64,000 nucleotides of DNA from Tannerella forsythia. Lineage in GTDB: Bacteria; Bacteroidota; Bacteroidia; Bacteroidales; Tannerellaceae. Positions 36,180 to 44,330 of the stretch are shown piece after piece. The stretch is from positions 1 to 64,000 of the forward strand of contig NZ_RQYN01000002.1 of assembly GCF_003860135.1 (NCBI RefSeq). Reading direction: 5' to 3'. Made by a program: the position numbers and the translations under genes. How positions within the stretch are numbered: the first letter of the stretch is position 1; the number at the start of each line of letters is the position of its first letter. The notes beneath the pieces were generated by a model. The model had not been told where the DNA came from, ran no database searches, and worked only from the letters and a program-made list of their open reading frames with translations.

Positions 36180-36539
36180 GATTCAGAAAGCAACATGCCT
36201 GAGCAACAAAAGAATTAGATATTCGTTCCCTTGCTCACTGAAAATAACATAGCCATATTCGACCAGTTTTTTCGCTCTTAAAAAAATATAAAAAACGGTG
36301 TACTCTCGTCACATTTATTCCTCTTTTGCATCATGCTTATGAAACCGTATCTCAATGGATTGTGTTAAATATTCTAATTCGCTTGCTTGGAATACGGAAA
36401 AAACTGTATGTTTGTCTTCAGAGAAAAAAACGTTTTATTTCGGACAAAGACAGGCGAACATTAAACTTTAGCGGTAAAATCAGGTCTAACAATAAAATGA
36501 TGATAGGCAATATAAACTAAAAATAGAGGAGAAACGAAA
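36180..36539. other. gap after pdxH
   Basis: It contains the candidate promoter at 36383-36414 for the low-complexity protein gene. A 64-codon frame (36326-36520) overlaps that promoter and shows no family motif; I see no gene here. Confidence 0.6.
36383..36414 (+). promoter_or_regulatory. possible promoter of the low-complexity protein gene
   Basis: TATGTTTG at 36407-36414 matches TAnnTTTG; TTG at 36383-36385 or TTGG at 36387-36390 lies 16-21 bases upstream. The start codon is 125 bases downstream. Confidence 0.45.
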
Positions 36540-37892
36540 ATGAAAACAATGAAATTAACTTCCATCATGGTGATGCTTACGTTAGCATTCGGTGCAATGG
36601 CACAGGAAGAGTTTTACGATGATGTGTATTTCTCTTCCGGAAAGACAAAGAAAAAGGAGAAAACGAGTCGTCAGCACACGTCTTCGGCCTACGGTTCTTC
36701 CGATTCAAGAACAACCGCAAGGCAGACTTCGATCACGGAAATGGATGTGGACGCATATAATCGCCGATACAACGAAAGAGCGGACGAGGCATACGATGAT
36801 ATGGCAGACGATACGATCCAAGTACAAGAGCGTCGTTCGGATAATGAATATTCGGAACGGATCGTCCGTTACCATTCGCCCAGCAAAATCACCATTGCCG
36901 GAGCGGACAATGTGGAACTGAATCTGAGCGACGGCTATTATTCCTACGGATACGAGACAGATTATTCCGACGGAGAGTCCAATGTGAACATCAATATAAA
37001 CATCGGCAACGGATGGGATAGCTGGTATTCATGGTATGATCCGTGGACTTACTATTCGCCATATTCGTGGCGATGGAGACGTCCTTATTGGGGCTGGAGC
37101 TTCGGCTGGGGCTGGGGTGGTTTTTATGCCGGCTGGTACGACCCGTGGTATGATCCGTGGTACGGAGGGTATTACGGTGGGTCTTGGAGCTGTTATCATT
37201 ACCATTATTATCCCTATTACAGAGATAGTTATTACAGTTGGGGACCGAGCTATGGGTACGGTCGGATGACAGGAGGCAGCAACCGCTCGACCAGCTACCG
37301 TACTTCTTCATCCTCACGTGACGGAATCGCTTCTTCTCGTTCCTCGTCATACGGAGACAGGTATTCTTCCGACCGAAGCTCATCGATGCGCAGCAGCGAT
37401 CGGTCAGGCCGGAATTCAAGCTCGCTGAGTCGTTCAAACCGTTCCGGACGTTCGGATGATGGGTATATAGGCAGCAGCCGATCGGGCAGTTACGGCACGA
37501 GTCGCTCTTCGGGCAGCAGCCGTTCAAGTTATGATCCGTCTTCGGGCAATTCAAGCCGTAGCAGCAGCATGCGTACGACACGCACGACACGCGGTTCCGA
37601 TTCTTACTCGGGCGATAGAGGCTCGAGCATGCGCGGCAACTCCGGTGGAAGTTATTCGGGAAGCAGTCGTTCCGGCAGCTTCGGAAGCAGTCGTTCGTCG
37701 GGTGGAAGCTATTCGGGAGGTAGTAGCCGTTCAAGCGGTTATAGTGGGAGCAGCAGTCGTTCGAGTGGAAGCTACAGCAGTGGCGGAAGCTTTGGCGGAA
37801 GCAGCAGTCGTTCGAGTGGAAGCTACAGCAGTGGCGGTGGCGGTGGAAGCAGCAGCAGTAACCGTTCCGGATCAGGCGGTGGCCGTCGATAG
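36540..37892 (+). CDS. secreted low-complexity Tyr/Trp/Gly- and Ser/Arg-rich protein
   Basis: I do not recognise a family. The 450-residue protein has a type I signal (cleavage after GAMA) and a charged N-terminal part (25-125) with repeated acidic and Arg-rich stretches. A region at about 130-245 is packed with Tyr, Trp, Gly and Pro (DPWYDPWYGGYYGG-like). The C-terminal half (246-450) is made almost only of Ser, Gly, Arg and Tyr, with SSRSSG/SYSSGG motifs. A 17-residue block is duplicated near the end (DNA copies about 51 bases apart from 37749 and 37800). Such composition is expected of disordered, self-associating or surface-coating proteins. It is followed by a long hairpin and an OmpP1-like porin gene. 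Confidence 0.8.
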   Translation: MKTMKLTSIMVMLTLAFGAMAQEEFYDDVYFSSGKTKKKEKTSRQHTSSAYGSSDSRTTARQTSITEMDVDAYNRRYNERADEAYDDMADDTIQVQERRSDNEYSERIVRYHSPSKITIAGADNVELNLSDGYYSYGYETDYSDGESNVNININIGNGWDSWYSWYDPWTYYSPYSWRWRRPYWGWSFGWGWGGFYAGWYDPWYDPWYGGYYGGSWSCYHYHYYPYYRDSYYSWGPSYGYGRMTGGSNRSTSYRTSSSSRDGIASSRSSSYGDRYSSDRSSSMRSSDRSGRNSSSLSRSNRSGRSDDGYIGSSRSGSYGTSRSSGSSRSSYDPSSGNSSRSSSMRTTRTTRGSDSYSGDRGSSMRGNSGGSYSGSSRSGSFGSSRSSGGSYSGGSSRSSGYSGSSSRSSGSYSSGGSFGGSSSRSSGSYSSGGGGGSSSSNRSGSGGGRR

Positions 37893-37934
37893 AACAACGC
37901 ATTGCAGAGAAAAAGAGAAAACATCATAACATTG

Positions 37935-37971
37935 AATCGATTAAGGGTGCAAAATGCACCCTTAATCGATT
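37935..37971. terminator. 17-bp perfect hairpin between genes
   Basis: AATCGATTAAGGGTGCA (37935-37951) pairs perfectly with TGCACCCTTAATCGATT (37955-37971) around an AAA loop. It lies 43 bases after the low-complexity gene and 25 bases before the porin start. It probably ends or partly ends the upstream transcript, but the lack of a long T-run leaves room for a protein-binding site. Confidence 0.7.
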
Positions 37972-37995
37972 TACTTAAAACAGACAAATAAAATT

Positions 37996-39612
37996 ATGAA
38001 GGCTAAAGGTTTGTATATAGGCATATTATTTTTTTTAAGCAGCGGATGGCTGTTTGCACAAAGTGAGATGGACGCGTATCGCTTTTCGCAGACCGAATTA
38101 AACGGGACAGCACGGTCGATGAGCATGGGTGGAGCATTCGGCGCTTTGGGCGGAGACATGTCCGTCATGTCTCATAATCCCGCCGGGCTCGGTGTATATC
38201 GCAGCTCGGAAGTGCAGACCACCTTGAATCTGTCGATGGCCAATATGTCGTCGGACTGGACGGGAGTTAATCGGTCACAAAACCGCACCCGATTCAATTT
38301 CGATAATTTGTCGTATGTCGGATATTTTCCCACAGGATACGATACGGGAATAAAAGGTTGGAACTTCGGAATTTCCTACAACCGGGTAAAGAATTTTTAC
38401 CGTACTTATCAGGCAGTCGGCAATCCCAAATATTCATTGGCAGACTATACGGCAGCTATGGCAACGAATGCATTCAATGATGGCGGAATTCCGGAAGGAG
38501 ATCTGAAAGTCGATGATCCCTACCAGAATCCAAAGTTAAGTGCTCATTGGCTGTCTATTCTGGGATACAAGTCCGGATTCTTTGGCACCAAGTACAAGTG
38601 GAATGATGTCTATCACAGCGGTTTCGGAGAGCGTGACGGAAACGATATCTGGAATCCTGCTTCGCCGAAAGAAGCAATGATGAATATCCGGGAAAGCGGC
38701 TGGATCAGTGAGTATAATTTTTCGGCTTCACTAAATATTTCCGATTATGTCTTTTTAGGAGCTACGCTAGGACTTTCCGATATCAACTACCGATTATATT
38801 CGAAACATGACGAAGACTTCGGTCGGGGCGATTATTTGTTTATGGAAAACGCTTTGGAAACGAATGGAACAGGTTATTCGCTCAACACGGGGGTGATCAT
38901 TCGCCCGGCACAGGCTTTTCGCTTCGGTGTCGCATACAATTCGCCCAAGTGGTATAAAATGACGGATTTTGCATTTGCCCGAGGCGAGAGTTATATCAAG
39001 GCTTATGCAGATAGACCCAAAATGAGTGCTGAAACGAAGAGAGATGGAACATTTCATTATTCGTTTCGTTCGCCCGATCGATGGATTTTCAGCATGGCAG
39101 GAATTATCGGAACATCGGCGCTGATCAGTGTCGATTATGAACTGACGAATTACAAAACGATGCGTTTGGGCAATGAAAGTGGAACGGAATACTACGGCGA
39201 TATTACCACGCAGGTAAAACGGGATTTCAAGATGGGACAGACGCTTAAAGTCGGTGCGGAATACAGGGTTACTCCTCAATTCGCGATACGTAGCGGCTAT
39301 GTATGGCAACCGTCTCCCATGCAAGAAACATTAACGCAGGGTAAACAGGAAGTCTTTACCGCCGGCACGGTAACCCATTATACGACGGCCGGGCAGACGC
39401 ATTATTATACGGCCGGGCTCGGCTACCGTTTCACACCGAACTTCTACATGGATTTGGCCTGCATTTACCGCACCCAAAAAGAAGAGCTCTACCCGTTTTC
39501 CAGTGTTTTTATCGAAGACGCCAAACATCATATCAAACCGGTTCATGCAGAGCCGGCCAAAGTGACGGCGAACACGACACGGATAGCCTTAACGCTCGGT
39601 TATAAGTTTTAA
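37996..39612 (+). CDS. OmpP1/FadL-family outer-membrane protein
   Basis: A 538-residue outer-membrane barrel of the FadL/OmpP1 type, channels for hydrophobic molecules, often annotated as 'hemin receptor' in Bacteroidales. After the signal (GWLFAQ), the stretch TELNGTARSMSMGGAFGALGGDMSVMSHNPAGLGVYRSSE is the typical N-terminal hatch of this family, with the conserved NPAG motif near residue 55. The C-terminus is a beta strand ending in TLGYKF. It has its own terminator (39657-39697). It may share a transcript with the low-complexity gene if the hairpin between them is leaky. Confidence 0.88.
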   Translation: MKAKGLYIGILFFLSSGWLFAQSEMDAYRFSQTELNGTARSMSMGGAFGALGGDMSVMSHNPAGLGVYRSSEVQTTLNLSMANMSSDWTGVNRSQNRTRFNFDNLSYVGYFPTGYDTGIKGWNFGISYNRVKNFYRTYQAVGNPKYSLADYTAAMATNAFNDGGIPEGDLKVDDPYQNPKLSAHWLSILGYKSGFFGTKYKWNDVYHSGFGERDGNDIWNPASPKEAMMNIRESGWISEYNFSASLNISDYVFLGATLGLSDINYRLYSKHDEDFGRGDYLFMENALETNGTGYSLNTGVIIRPAQAFRFGVAYNSPKWYKMTDFAFARGESYIKAYADRPKMSAETKRDGTFHYSFRSPDRWIFSMAGIIGTSALISVDYELTNYKTMRLGNESGTEYYGDITTQVKRDFKMGQTLKVGAEYRVTPQFAIRSGYVWQPSPMQETLTQGKQEVFTAGTVTHYTTAGQTHYYTAGLGYRFTPNFYMDLACIYRTQKEELYPFSSVFIEDAKHHIKPVHAEPAKVTANTTRIALTLGYKF

Positions 39613-39656
39613 TAAATAAGGAATTTGTCTGAAGAAGACTCTTTCGTCCTTAAGAA

Positions 39657-39697
39657 TCCCCATTTTGTACAAAAAATACGAAATGGGGCTTTTTTTT
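39657..39697 (+). terminator. terminator of the OmpP1-like gene
   Basis: CCCCATTT (39658-39665) pairs with AAATGGGG (39681-39688) and is followed by CTTTTTTTT. It lies 45 bases after the stop codon. Confidence 0.9.
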
Positions 39698-39825
39698 AAG
39701 ATGAAAATTTGGCCACTTCTGTAATTCTTCTTTTCTTTGTTGCGTAAAAAAATAAAAAAGTATCATTTTAAAATTCAAATTGCCTATTGCATAGACATTA
39801 CTCTGAAACCAATATTTAGGACGTA

Positions 39826-40419
39826 ATGAAAAATTTAAAATCGATGGCCGACGAAGAGTTGGTCGTGATGTATGCAACAGGAAATAATGCAGCATTCGAT
39901 GTTTTGTTGAACCGTTACAAGAGTAACATACACGCCTATATCTATTATATTGTGCGTGATCGCGACTTGACGGAAGACATTTTTCAGGAGACATTTGTGA
40001 AAGTGATCATGACGATCAAACAGGGACGTTATACGGAAAACGGTAAGTTTAAAGCCTGGATCACTCGTATCGCGCACAACCTGATTATTGACCATTTCCG
40101 TCAGGAACGGAACGAGAACACGATTTCGAACGACGAGGTGGAAGTCGATTTGTTCAACGACATGCGTTTGTGCGAAGGCACGGTCGAAGATCATCTGGTA
40201 CAGGCTCAGGTATTCTCCGATGTTAAGAAGATGGTGGAGTATTTACCCGACAATCAGCGCGAGGTACTGGAGATGCGCTATTATCAGAATATGAGCTTCA
40301 AAGAGATTGCCGATCGTACGGGAGTAAGCATCAATACGGCATTGGGACGGATGCGTTACGCAATTCTGAACATGCGCCGGATGGCAGAAGAAAACCGGAT
40401 CGAGCTTTCGATCGCATAG
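39826..40419 (+). CDS. ECF-type RNA polymerase sigma factor
   Basis: A 197-residue sigma factor with region 2 (about 20-95: YYIVRDRDLTEDIFQETFVK, FKAWITRIAHNLIIDHFR) and region 4 (about 130-185: LPDNQREVLEMRYYQNMSFKEIADRTGVSINTA split over helices). Unlike the FecI-like gene at 6850 there is no FecR gene next to it. It is followed after 97 bases by a 61-residue reading frame. Single ECF sigma factors of this length with a small protein gene behind them occur in other Bacteroidales; some act in oxidative or envelope stress, but the role here is not visible. Confidence 0.92.
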   Translation: MKNLKSMADEELVVMYATGNNAAFDVLLNRYKSNIHAYIYYIVRDRDLTEDIFQETFVKVIMTIKQGRYTENGKFKAWITRIAHNLIIDHFRQERNENTISNDEVEVDLFNDMRLCEGTVEDHLVQAQVFSDVKKMVEYLPDNQREVLEMRYYQNMSFKEIADRTGVSINTALGRMRYAILNMRRMAEENRIELSIA

Positions 40420-40516
40420 CTTTCCCGCCTCACCATAACGTTTGTAAAAAATAAACGGACGGGAAACAATATTTTATCTCTGGCAGCGTTCTTCTTGTAG
40501 TAATTTAAAAAGAAGA

Positions 40517-40702
40517 ATGCCTATGAAAATGAGTACACCGTATGTTGCAAACGAGAATCAGAACTTGAAGGTGAAAGGGATGAACGTTGAGACTCCCGCT
40601 CCGCGTCGGGAGACATTAGACTGGATACGTCAGTTTGCACGCGTTTATACCTATGATCCCCGATTAGGTACGGACAAATTAGGTTCGTTTATCGTAAATT
40701 GA
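40517..40702 (+). CDS. small 61-residue protein following the ECF sigma factor
   Basis: A 61-residue protein without signal or membrane segment. The second half, RRETLDWIRQFARVYTYDP followed by LGSFIVN, looks like a folded helix and tail; I recall similar short proteins (LDFIRQFAR-type) after sigma genes in Bacteroidales, but cannot verify this here. ATGs at 40517 and 40523 (codons 1 and 3) are both possible. It shares the direction of the sigma gene 97 bases upstream and is followed by a 119-bp dispersed element. A regulatory partner of the sigma factor is a plausible but untested role. Confidence 0.6.
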   Translation: MPMKMSTPYVANENQNLKVKGMNVETPAPRRETLDWIRQFARVYTYDPRLGTDKLGSFIVN

Positions 40703-40736
40703 GCGCCTTTATCACTCGTTTTACAAAACACGGGAG

Positions 40737-40855
40737 GGTGTGTAAGAATGAGTAAAAAGCAAGGCGCTAAGGATGAGGGTGAGGGAGCATACTAAGGTAT
40801 GTGACCGAGCTCGTATTTCGCAAGCAACGAAGCAGTTTGTCCGTTCTGACACACC
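40737..40855 (-). repeat. 119-bp dispersed element, copy 2
   Basis: Reverse-complement counterpart of 6069-6187, of equal length and alignable throughout. The ends GGTGTGTAAGAATG (40737-40750) and CGTTCTGACACACC (40842-40855) are imperfect inverted repeats of 14 bases. It sits between the 61-residue gene and the rpe promoter; the TTTTTTTA after its right end (40862-40869) might allow termination. Confidence 0.8.
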
Positions 40856-40897
40856 GCTCTGTTTTTTTATAGGCAGCTACAGTTTCTTCGTTTTTGC

Positions 40898-40905
40898 TAT
40901 CTTTG
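40898..40905 (+). promoter_or_regulatory. rpe promoter -7 box
   Basis: TATCTTTG fits TAnnTTTG exactly and lies 21 bases before the rpe ATG at 40927. Confidence 0.65.
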
Positions 40906-40926
40906 CAAAAAAATAAGAGATATATC

Positions 40927-41577
40927 ATGAGTCATAAGATTGCCCCCTCCTTATTGTCTGCCGATTTTCTGAACTTGCAGCGCGATATCGAAATGATTAA
41001 CCGGAGCGAGGCCGATTGGCTTCATCTGGATGTGATGGACGGCGTGTTCGTCCCGAATATTTCGTTCGGCTTTTCCGTATTGGATGCCCTGAAAGGAGTA
41101 TGCACAAAGCCCATGGATGTACACCTGATGATTGTGGAGCCCCAGAAATTCATTCGCGAAATAGCAGCAGCAGGCGCATACATGATGAATGTACACTATG
41201 AAGCTTGTACCCATCTGCACCGTACGATTCACGCGATCAAAGATGCAGGCATGAAAGCCGGTGTCACGTTGAATCCGCACACACCGATCGGTTTGCTCGA
41301 AGATATTATTCAGGATGTCGATATGGTGTTGCTCATGTCGGTCAATCCTGGTTATGCATCTCAGTCGTTCATCAAACATTCTGTACTTAAAGTAGCCAAG
41401 CTCAAACAGTTGATTACGTCTCGAGGATTATCTACGCTGATCGAAGTCGACGGTGGGGTAAATAAGGAAACGGCTCGGCCTTTACTGGATGCCGGTGCCG
41501 ACGTGCTCGTAGCAGGCAGTTACGTCTTCAAATCTTCGGATCCGATGGAGACCATTCGTGAGCTGAAAGCTTTATAG
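40927..41577 (+). CDS. rpe: ribulose-phosphate 3-epimerase
   Basis: Interconverts ribulose-5-phosphate and xylulose-5-phosphate in the pentose phosphate pathway. The 216-residue TIM barrel has the metal ligands H33 and D35 in WLHLDVMDGVFVPN, a second His in MDVHLMI (about 67) and an Asp in IEVDGGVN (about 177); the phosphate loop is VAGSYVF. The frame reads upstream to 40894 but the start at 40927 fits the family (MSHKIAPSLLSADF) and the -7 box. It is followed after 22 bases by comEC, probably in the same transcript; rpe-comEC adjacency is also seen in other Bacteroidales. Confidence 0.96.
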   Translation: MSHKIAPSLLSADFLNLQRDIEMINRSEADWLHLDVMDGVFVPNISFGFSVLDALKGVCTKPMDVHLMIVEPQKFIREIAAAGAYMMNVHYEACTHLHRTIHAIKDAGMKAGVTLNPHTPIGLLEDIIQDVDMVLLMSVNPGYASQSFIKHSVLKVAKLKQLITSRGLSTLIEVDGGVNKETARPLLDAGADVLVAGSYVFKSSDPMETIRELKAL

Positions 41578-41599
41578 TCTTACCTTACACCTCCCTTTT

Positions 41600-42862
41600 A
41601 TGATAGAAGAGATACAGAAGCGACCTTTTGTGAGGCCGCTTTTCTTTTGGATCGTAGGAATATTGGCGGAGATTTGTTTTCCGCTCGAACGTTGGTCGTT
41701 CGTTTTATTGCTGCCGGTTATTCTCGTTGTATCTCTTTCTTTTTTTGCTAAGGGAAAAAATGCCGAACATTTATATGACGCTCGCTGGTTGGGAGGTGTT
41801 CTGATTGCTTGCTGCTTTGTCTTTATGGCTATCCAAGCTACAGCTTTGGCCGAGCGTCGGTTATCAGAACCTCCCCAAACCTCCCGATTGCAAGAAGAAG
41901 CACAGAAAATACAGTTACGGGTGGTTGAGAAATTAAACCGGTTACAACTGTCCGACAGCGAGAAAGCTGTACTGGCGACGATTACGGTCAATTACCGGCG
42001 AACAATGACACGCGAGATACGTCATCGCTTTTCCGTTATAGGGGTAGCCCATTTGCTCTCGGTCAGCGGATTTCATGTCGGCATCGTATGCGGCTTCTTA
42101 GTGGTCTGCTTTTCTTTTTTTCCTGATCGATCATTTTTCCGATGGTTTCGGTATATATTGACGGTGATCTTGATGTGGACATTCGCCGCGATATCGGGAT
42201 TTTCTCCTCCGGCGGTACGGGCAACGCTGATGCTAACGATCTTCATGACCGGACAGGTTTTTCTGCGGTCGCCGGACAAGTATAACACGCTCGCGGCATC
42301 CGCGTTCCTGATGCTGATTTACAATCCGTTCTACCTGTTCAATGTAGGCTTTCAGTTAAGCTTCACCGCGATCTTCTTCATCCTGTATATGCAACCTCCT
42401 TTGTACCGCCTGCTTGAAATCCGAAACCCATTGATCGCTATTCCTTGGGGAATATTGACTGTTACTGTTGCCGCCCAAATCGGCACCTTTCCGCTTTGTT
42501 GCTATTACTTTAGACAAAGCTCGACCGTTTTCCTGTTTACCAACTTGTTTCTTTCCCTCATCGCCACCTTGCTGATTCCTCTATGTCTGATCTGGATTCT
42601 GCTCCCCCTCTCTGTTCCCGGATCAGCCATACTGCAATCATGGGTCGAACAGTTGACGCATGGCATGATGTGGTTGGTAAACCGTTTCAGTCAGATACCG
42701 GGAGCTACATTTACACTTCGTTTTGATGAAGTTACACTGCTCGGCGTCTATGGTATCCTGTTTCTGCTCATCGGCTTTTTCCGTTCGAAGAAAAACAATT
42801 TGTTGTTTGCCGCATTGTTTCTCCTTCTTTTGCTGTTGTGCCGGCAGATTATCTGGTATTGA
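41600..42862 (+). CDS. ComEC/Rec2-family membrane protein, short form
   Basis: A 420-residue inner-membrane protein of the ComEC/Rec2 family, the channel for DNA uptake in transformable bacteria. The core competence domain is clear from about residue 130 (HRFSVIGVAHLLSVSGFHVGIV, GFSPPAVRATLML, YNPFYLFNVGFQLSF), with about nine hydrophobic segments. The N-terminal DUF4131 part is much reduced and the C-terminal metallo-beta-lactamase domain of long ComEC proteins is absent: the protein stops after the last membrane segments. I see no frameshift and the length looks intentional, but whether it still takes up DNA is open. It lies 22 bases after rpe. Confidence 0.85.
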   Translation: MIEEIQKRPFVRPLFFWIVGILAEICFPLERWSFVLLLPVILVVSLSFFAKGKNAEHLYDARWLGGVLIACCFVFMAIQATALAERRLSEPPQTSRLQEEAQKIQLRVVEKLNRLQLSDSEKAVLATITVNYRRTMTREIRHRFSVIGVAHLLSVSGFHVGIVCGFLVVCFSFFPDRSFFRWFRYILTVILMWTFAAISGFSPPAVRATLMLTIFMTGQVFLRSPDKYNTLAASAFLMLIYNPFYLFNVGFQLSFTAIFFILYMQPPLYRLLEIRNPLIAIPWGILTVTVAAQIGTFPLCCYYFRQSSTVFLFTNLFLSLIATLLIPLCLIWILLPLSVPGSAILQSWVEQLTHGMMWLVNRFSQIPGATFTLRFDEVTLLGVYGILFLLIGFFRSKKNNLLFAALFLLLLLLCRQIIWY

Positions 42863-43352
42863 AATCTTCAGTTTAACTTTATCCCAGATTCCGCAATAGA
42901 AAATATAAGAATAAATTTCATTCAGGCCTTCAGCCCTCCGAACAAGGTCCGGATGTCGATACCCCACCCTTGCGGGATGGGGCTGAAATAATCCGGGCTT
43001 TCAGCCCTTGTATGCGTTGATTCGTTGTCATGCTGAATTGTTGGCTGACCGCTGAAAGAACCCTGAAAGGGCGAGATCATTCAGCCCAATGCGAAGCGTT
43101 GGGGAAAAAGGCATCGTATTTCGTCGGGGGGCTGTAGGCCTGACGTAACCATTGTCGTACATTCGTTCGTCCATTATTAATGGTAAACGCCGAACAGTAT
43201 ATCGCGTAATTTGGGTTTATTCCATATCCAGATAATTGACGTATCCTCTTATGGTTTTATTCAAAAAAAAGAAATCCCGAAAACGCACTGCGCTCCGGGA
43301 TTTTTTTCGTTAGAAAGCGTTTGCTCATTACCGAGGCAAACCCTATCTTTTC
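42863..43352. other. gap with REP-like sequences
   Basis: No gene. From about 42925 to 43140 there are several short GC-rich palindromic pieces: GGCCTTCAGCCC (42927-42938), CCCCACCCTTGCGGGATGGGG (partly self-complementary, 42962-42982), GGGCTTTCAGCCC (42998-43010), and CAATGCGAAGCGTTGGG (43087-43103). A related GGGCTGTAAGCCCG occurs at 6275. They resemble decayed REP-type repeats common in Bacteroidetes gaps. The rpoD terminator follows at 43264-43309. Confidence 0.65.
43264..43309 (-). terminator. rpoD terminator
   Basis: AAATCCCG (43272-43279) and CGGGATTT (43296-43303) form a stem flanked by A-rich and T-rich runs on the two sides, so it can act in both directions. It begins 44 bases after the rpoD stop on the minus strand. 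Confidence 0.85.
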
Positions 43353-44213
43353 TTAGCCTAAATACGTTTTCAGCAACCTGCTGCGCGTTCCCTGCCGTAA
43401 CCGTCTAATTGCTTTCTCCTTGATCTGGCGTACACGTTCGCGGGTCAACCCGAATTTATCGCCGATCTCTTCTAATGTTACCTCCTGGCATCCGATACCG
43501 AAAAACATCTTAATGATGTCACTTTCGCGTTCGGTCAGCGTAGCAAGCGCCCTGTCGATTTCCTTCGACAGCGATTCGTTCATCAACGTTCCATCCGCAT
43601 TCGGAGCATCATCGTTCACCAACACATCCAAAAGGCTGTTATCTTCGCCCTCGACAAACGGAGCATCCACAGAGATATGACGTCCGGACACTTTGAGTGT
43701 ATCGGAAATCTTATCCACCGGGATATCTAGTTCCTGGGCAAGTTCTTCGGGTGAAGGCTTCCGTTCGTTCTCCTGCTCGAACCGTGAAAAGGCTTTACCG
43801 ATTTTATTCAGCGAGCCTACCTGATTGAGCGGCAAACGTACGATACGTGACTGTTCGGCCAATGCTTGCAAAATGGATTGACGAATCCACCATACGGCAT
43901 ACGAGATAAATTTGAATCCTCTCGTCTCGTCAAACTTTTCTGCGGCCTTGATCAGTCCCAGATTGCCTTCGTTGATCAAGTCGGGGAGACTAAGTCCCTG
44001 GTTCTGGTATTGTTTCGCAACAGATACCACAAAACGCAGATTAGCTCGAGTCAACTTTTCCAACGCCCTCCGATCACCTTTCCTGATGGCTTGTGCCAAC
44101 TCTACTTCCTCTTCGACTGTGATCAGATCTTCTCGACCAATCTCTTGAAGATACTTATCCAGCGAAGCGCTTTCGCGATTGGTAATGGATTTTGTAATTT
44201 TTAACTGTCTCAT
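43353..44213 (-). CDS. rpoD: primary sigma factor of RNA polymerase
   Basis: A 286-residue sigma-70 factor, the short housekeeping form of Bacteroidetes that lacks the long N-terminal region 1.1. Region 1.2 is [23 protein letters not shown]; region 2 contains [39 protein letters not shown] and [13 protein letters not shown]; region 3 follows; region 4 contains [16 protein letters not shown] and the helix-turn-helix [22 protein letters not shown] (each split over shorter motifs). It recognises the TTTG/TAnnTTTG promoters seen in this window. Its own TATCTTTG box (44250-44243) lies inside the loop of an inverted repeat that follows degQ. Confidence 0.96.
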   Translation of the reverse strand: MRQLKITKSITNRESASLDKYLQEIGREDLITVEEEVELAQAIRKGDRRALEKLTRANLRFVVSVAKQYQNQGLSLPDLINEGNLGLIKAAEKFDETRGFKFISYAVWWIRQSILQALAEQSRIVRLPLNQVGSLNKIGKAFSRFEQENERKPSPEELAQELDIPVDKISDTLKVSGRHISVDAPFVEGEDNSLLDVLVNDDAPNADGTLMNESLSKEIDRALATLTERESDIIKMFFGIGCQEVTLEEIGDKFGLTRERVRQIKEKAIRRLRQGTRSRLLKTYLG

Positions 44214-44227
44214 TCAATGAATAGTTG

Positions 44228-44289
44228 AAAAACATGGGGGTGCAAAGATAATACTTTTTTGTGCACGAACTGCGTGCCCCCATGTTTTT
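44228..44289 (-). terminator. degQ terminator hairpin enclosing the rpoD promoter
   Basis: On the minus strand AAAAACATGGGGG (44289-44277) pairs perfectly with CCCCCATGTTTTT (44240-44228), a 13-bp stem with a 36-base loop that ends in five T residues. It begins 42 bases after the degQ stop. The loop contains the rpoD -7 box TATCTTTG (44250-44243) and a small inner stem CACG/CGTG. RNA started at the rpoD promoter would carry only the right arm and could not form the hairpin. Confidence 0.75.
44243..44250 (-). promoter_or_regulatory. rpoD promoter -7 box
   Basis: TATCTTTG on the minus strand, 30 bases before the rpoD ATG (44213). No TTTG is found at -33. It is placed in the loop of the degQ terminator. 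Confidence 0.65.
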
Positions 44290-44330
44290 ATCATTTTATA
44301 ACGCTATAACAATCTCATCGACCGATTGGT

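Noticed and set aside
36991-37902. 303-codon minus frame opposite the low-complexity gene
   Set aside because: Its Cys/Ser/Asn-rich translation is the complement of Ser/Gly/Tyr codons. The plus frame has a signal peptide and a sensible composition.
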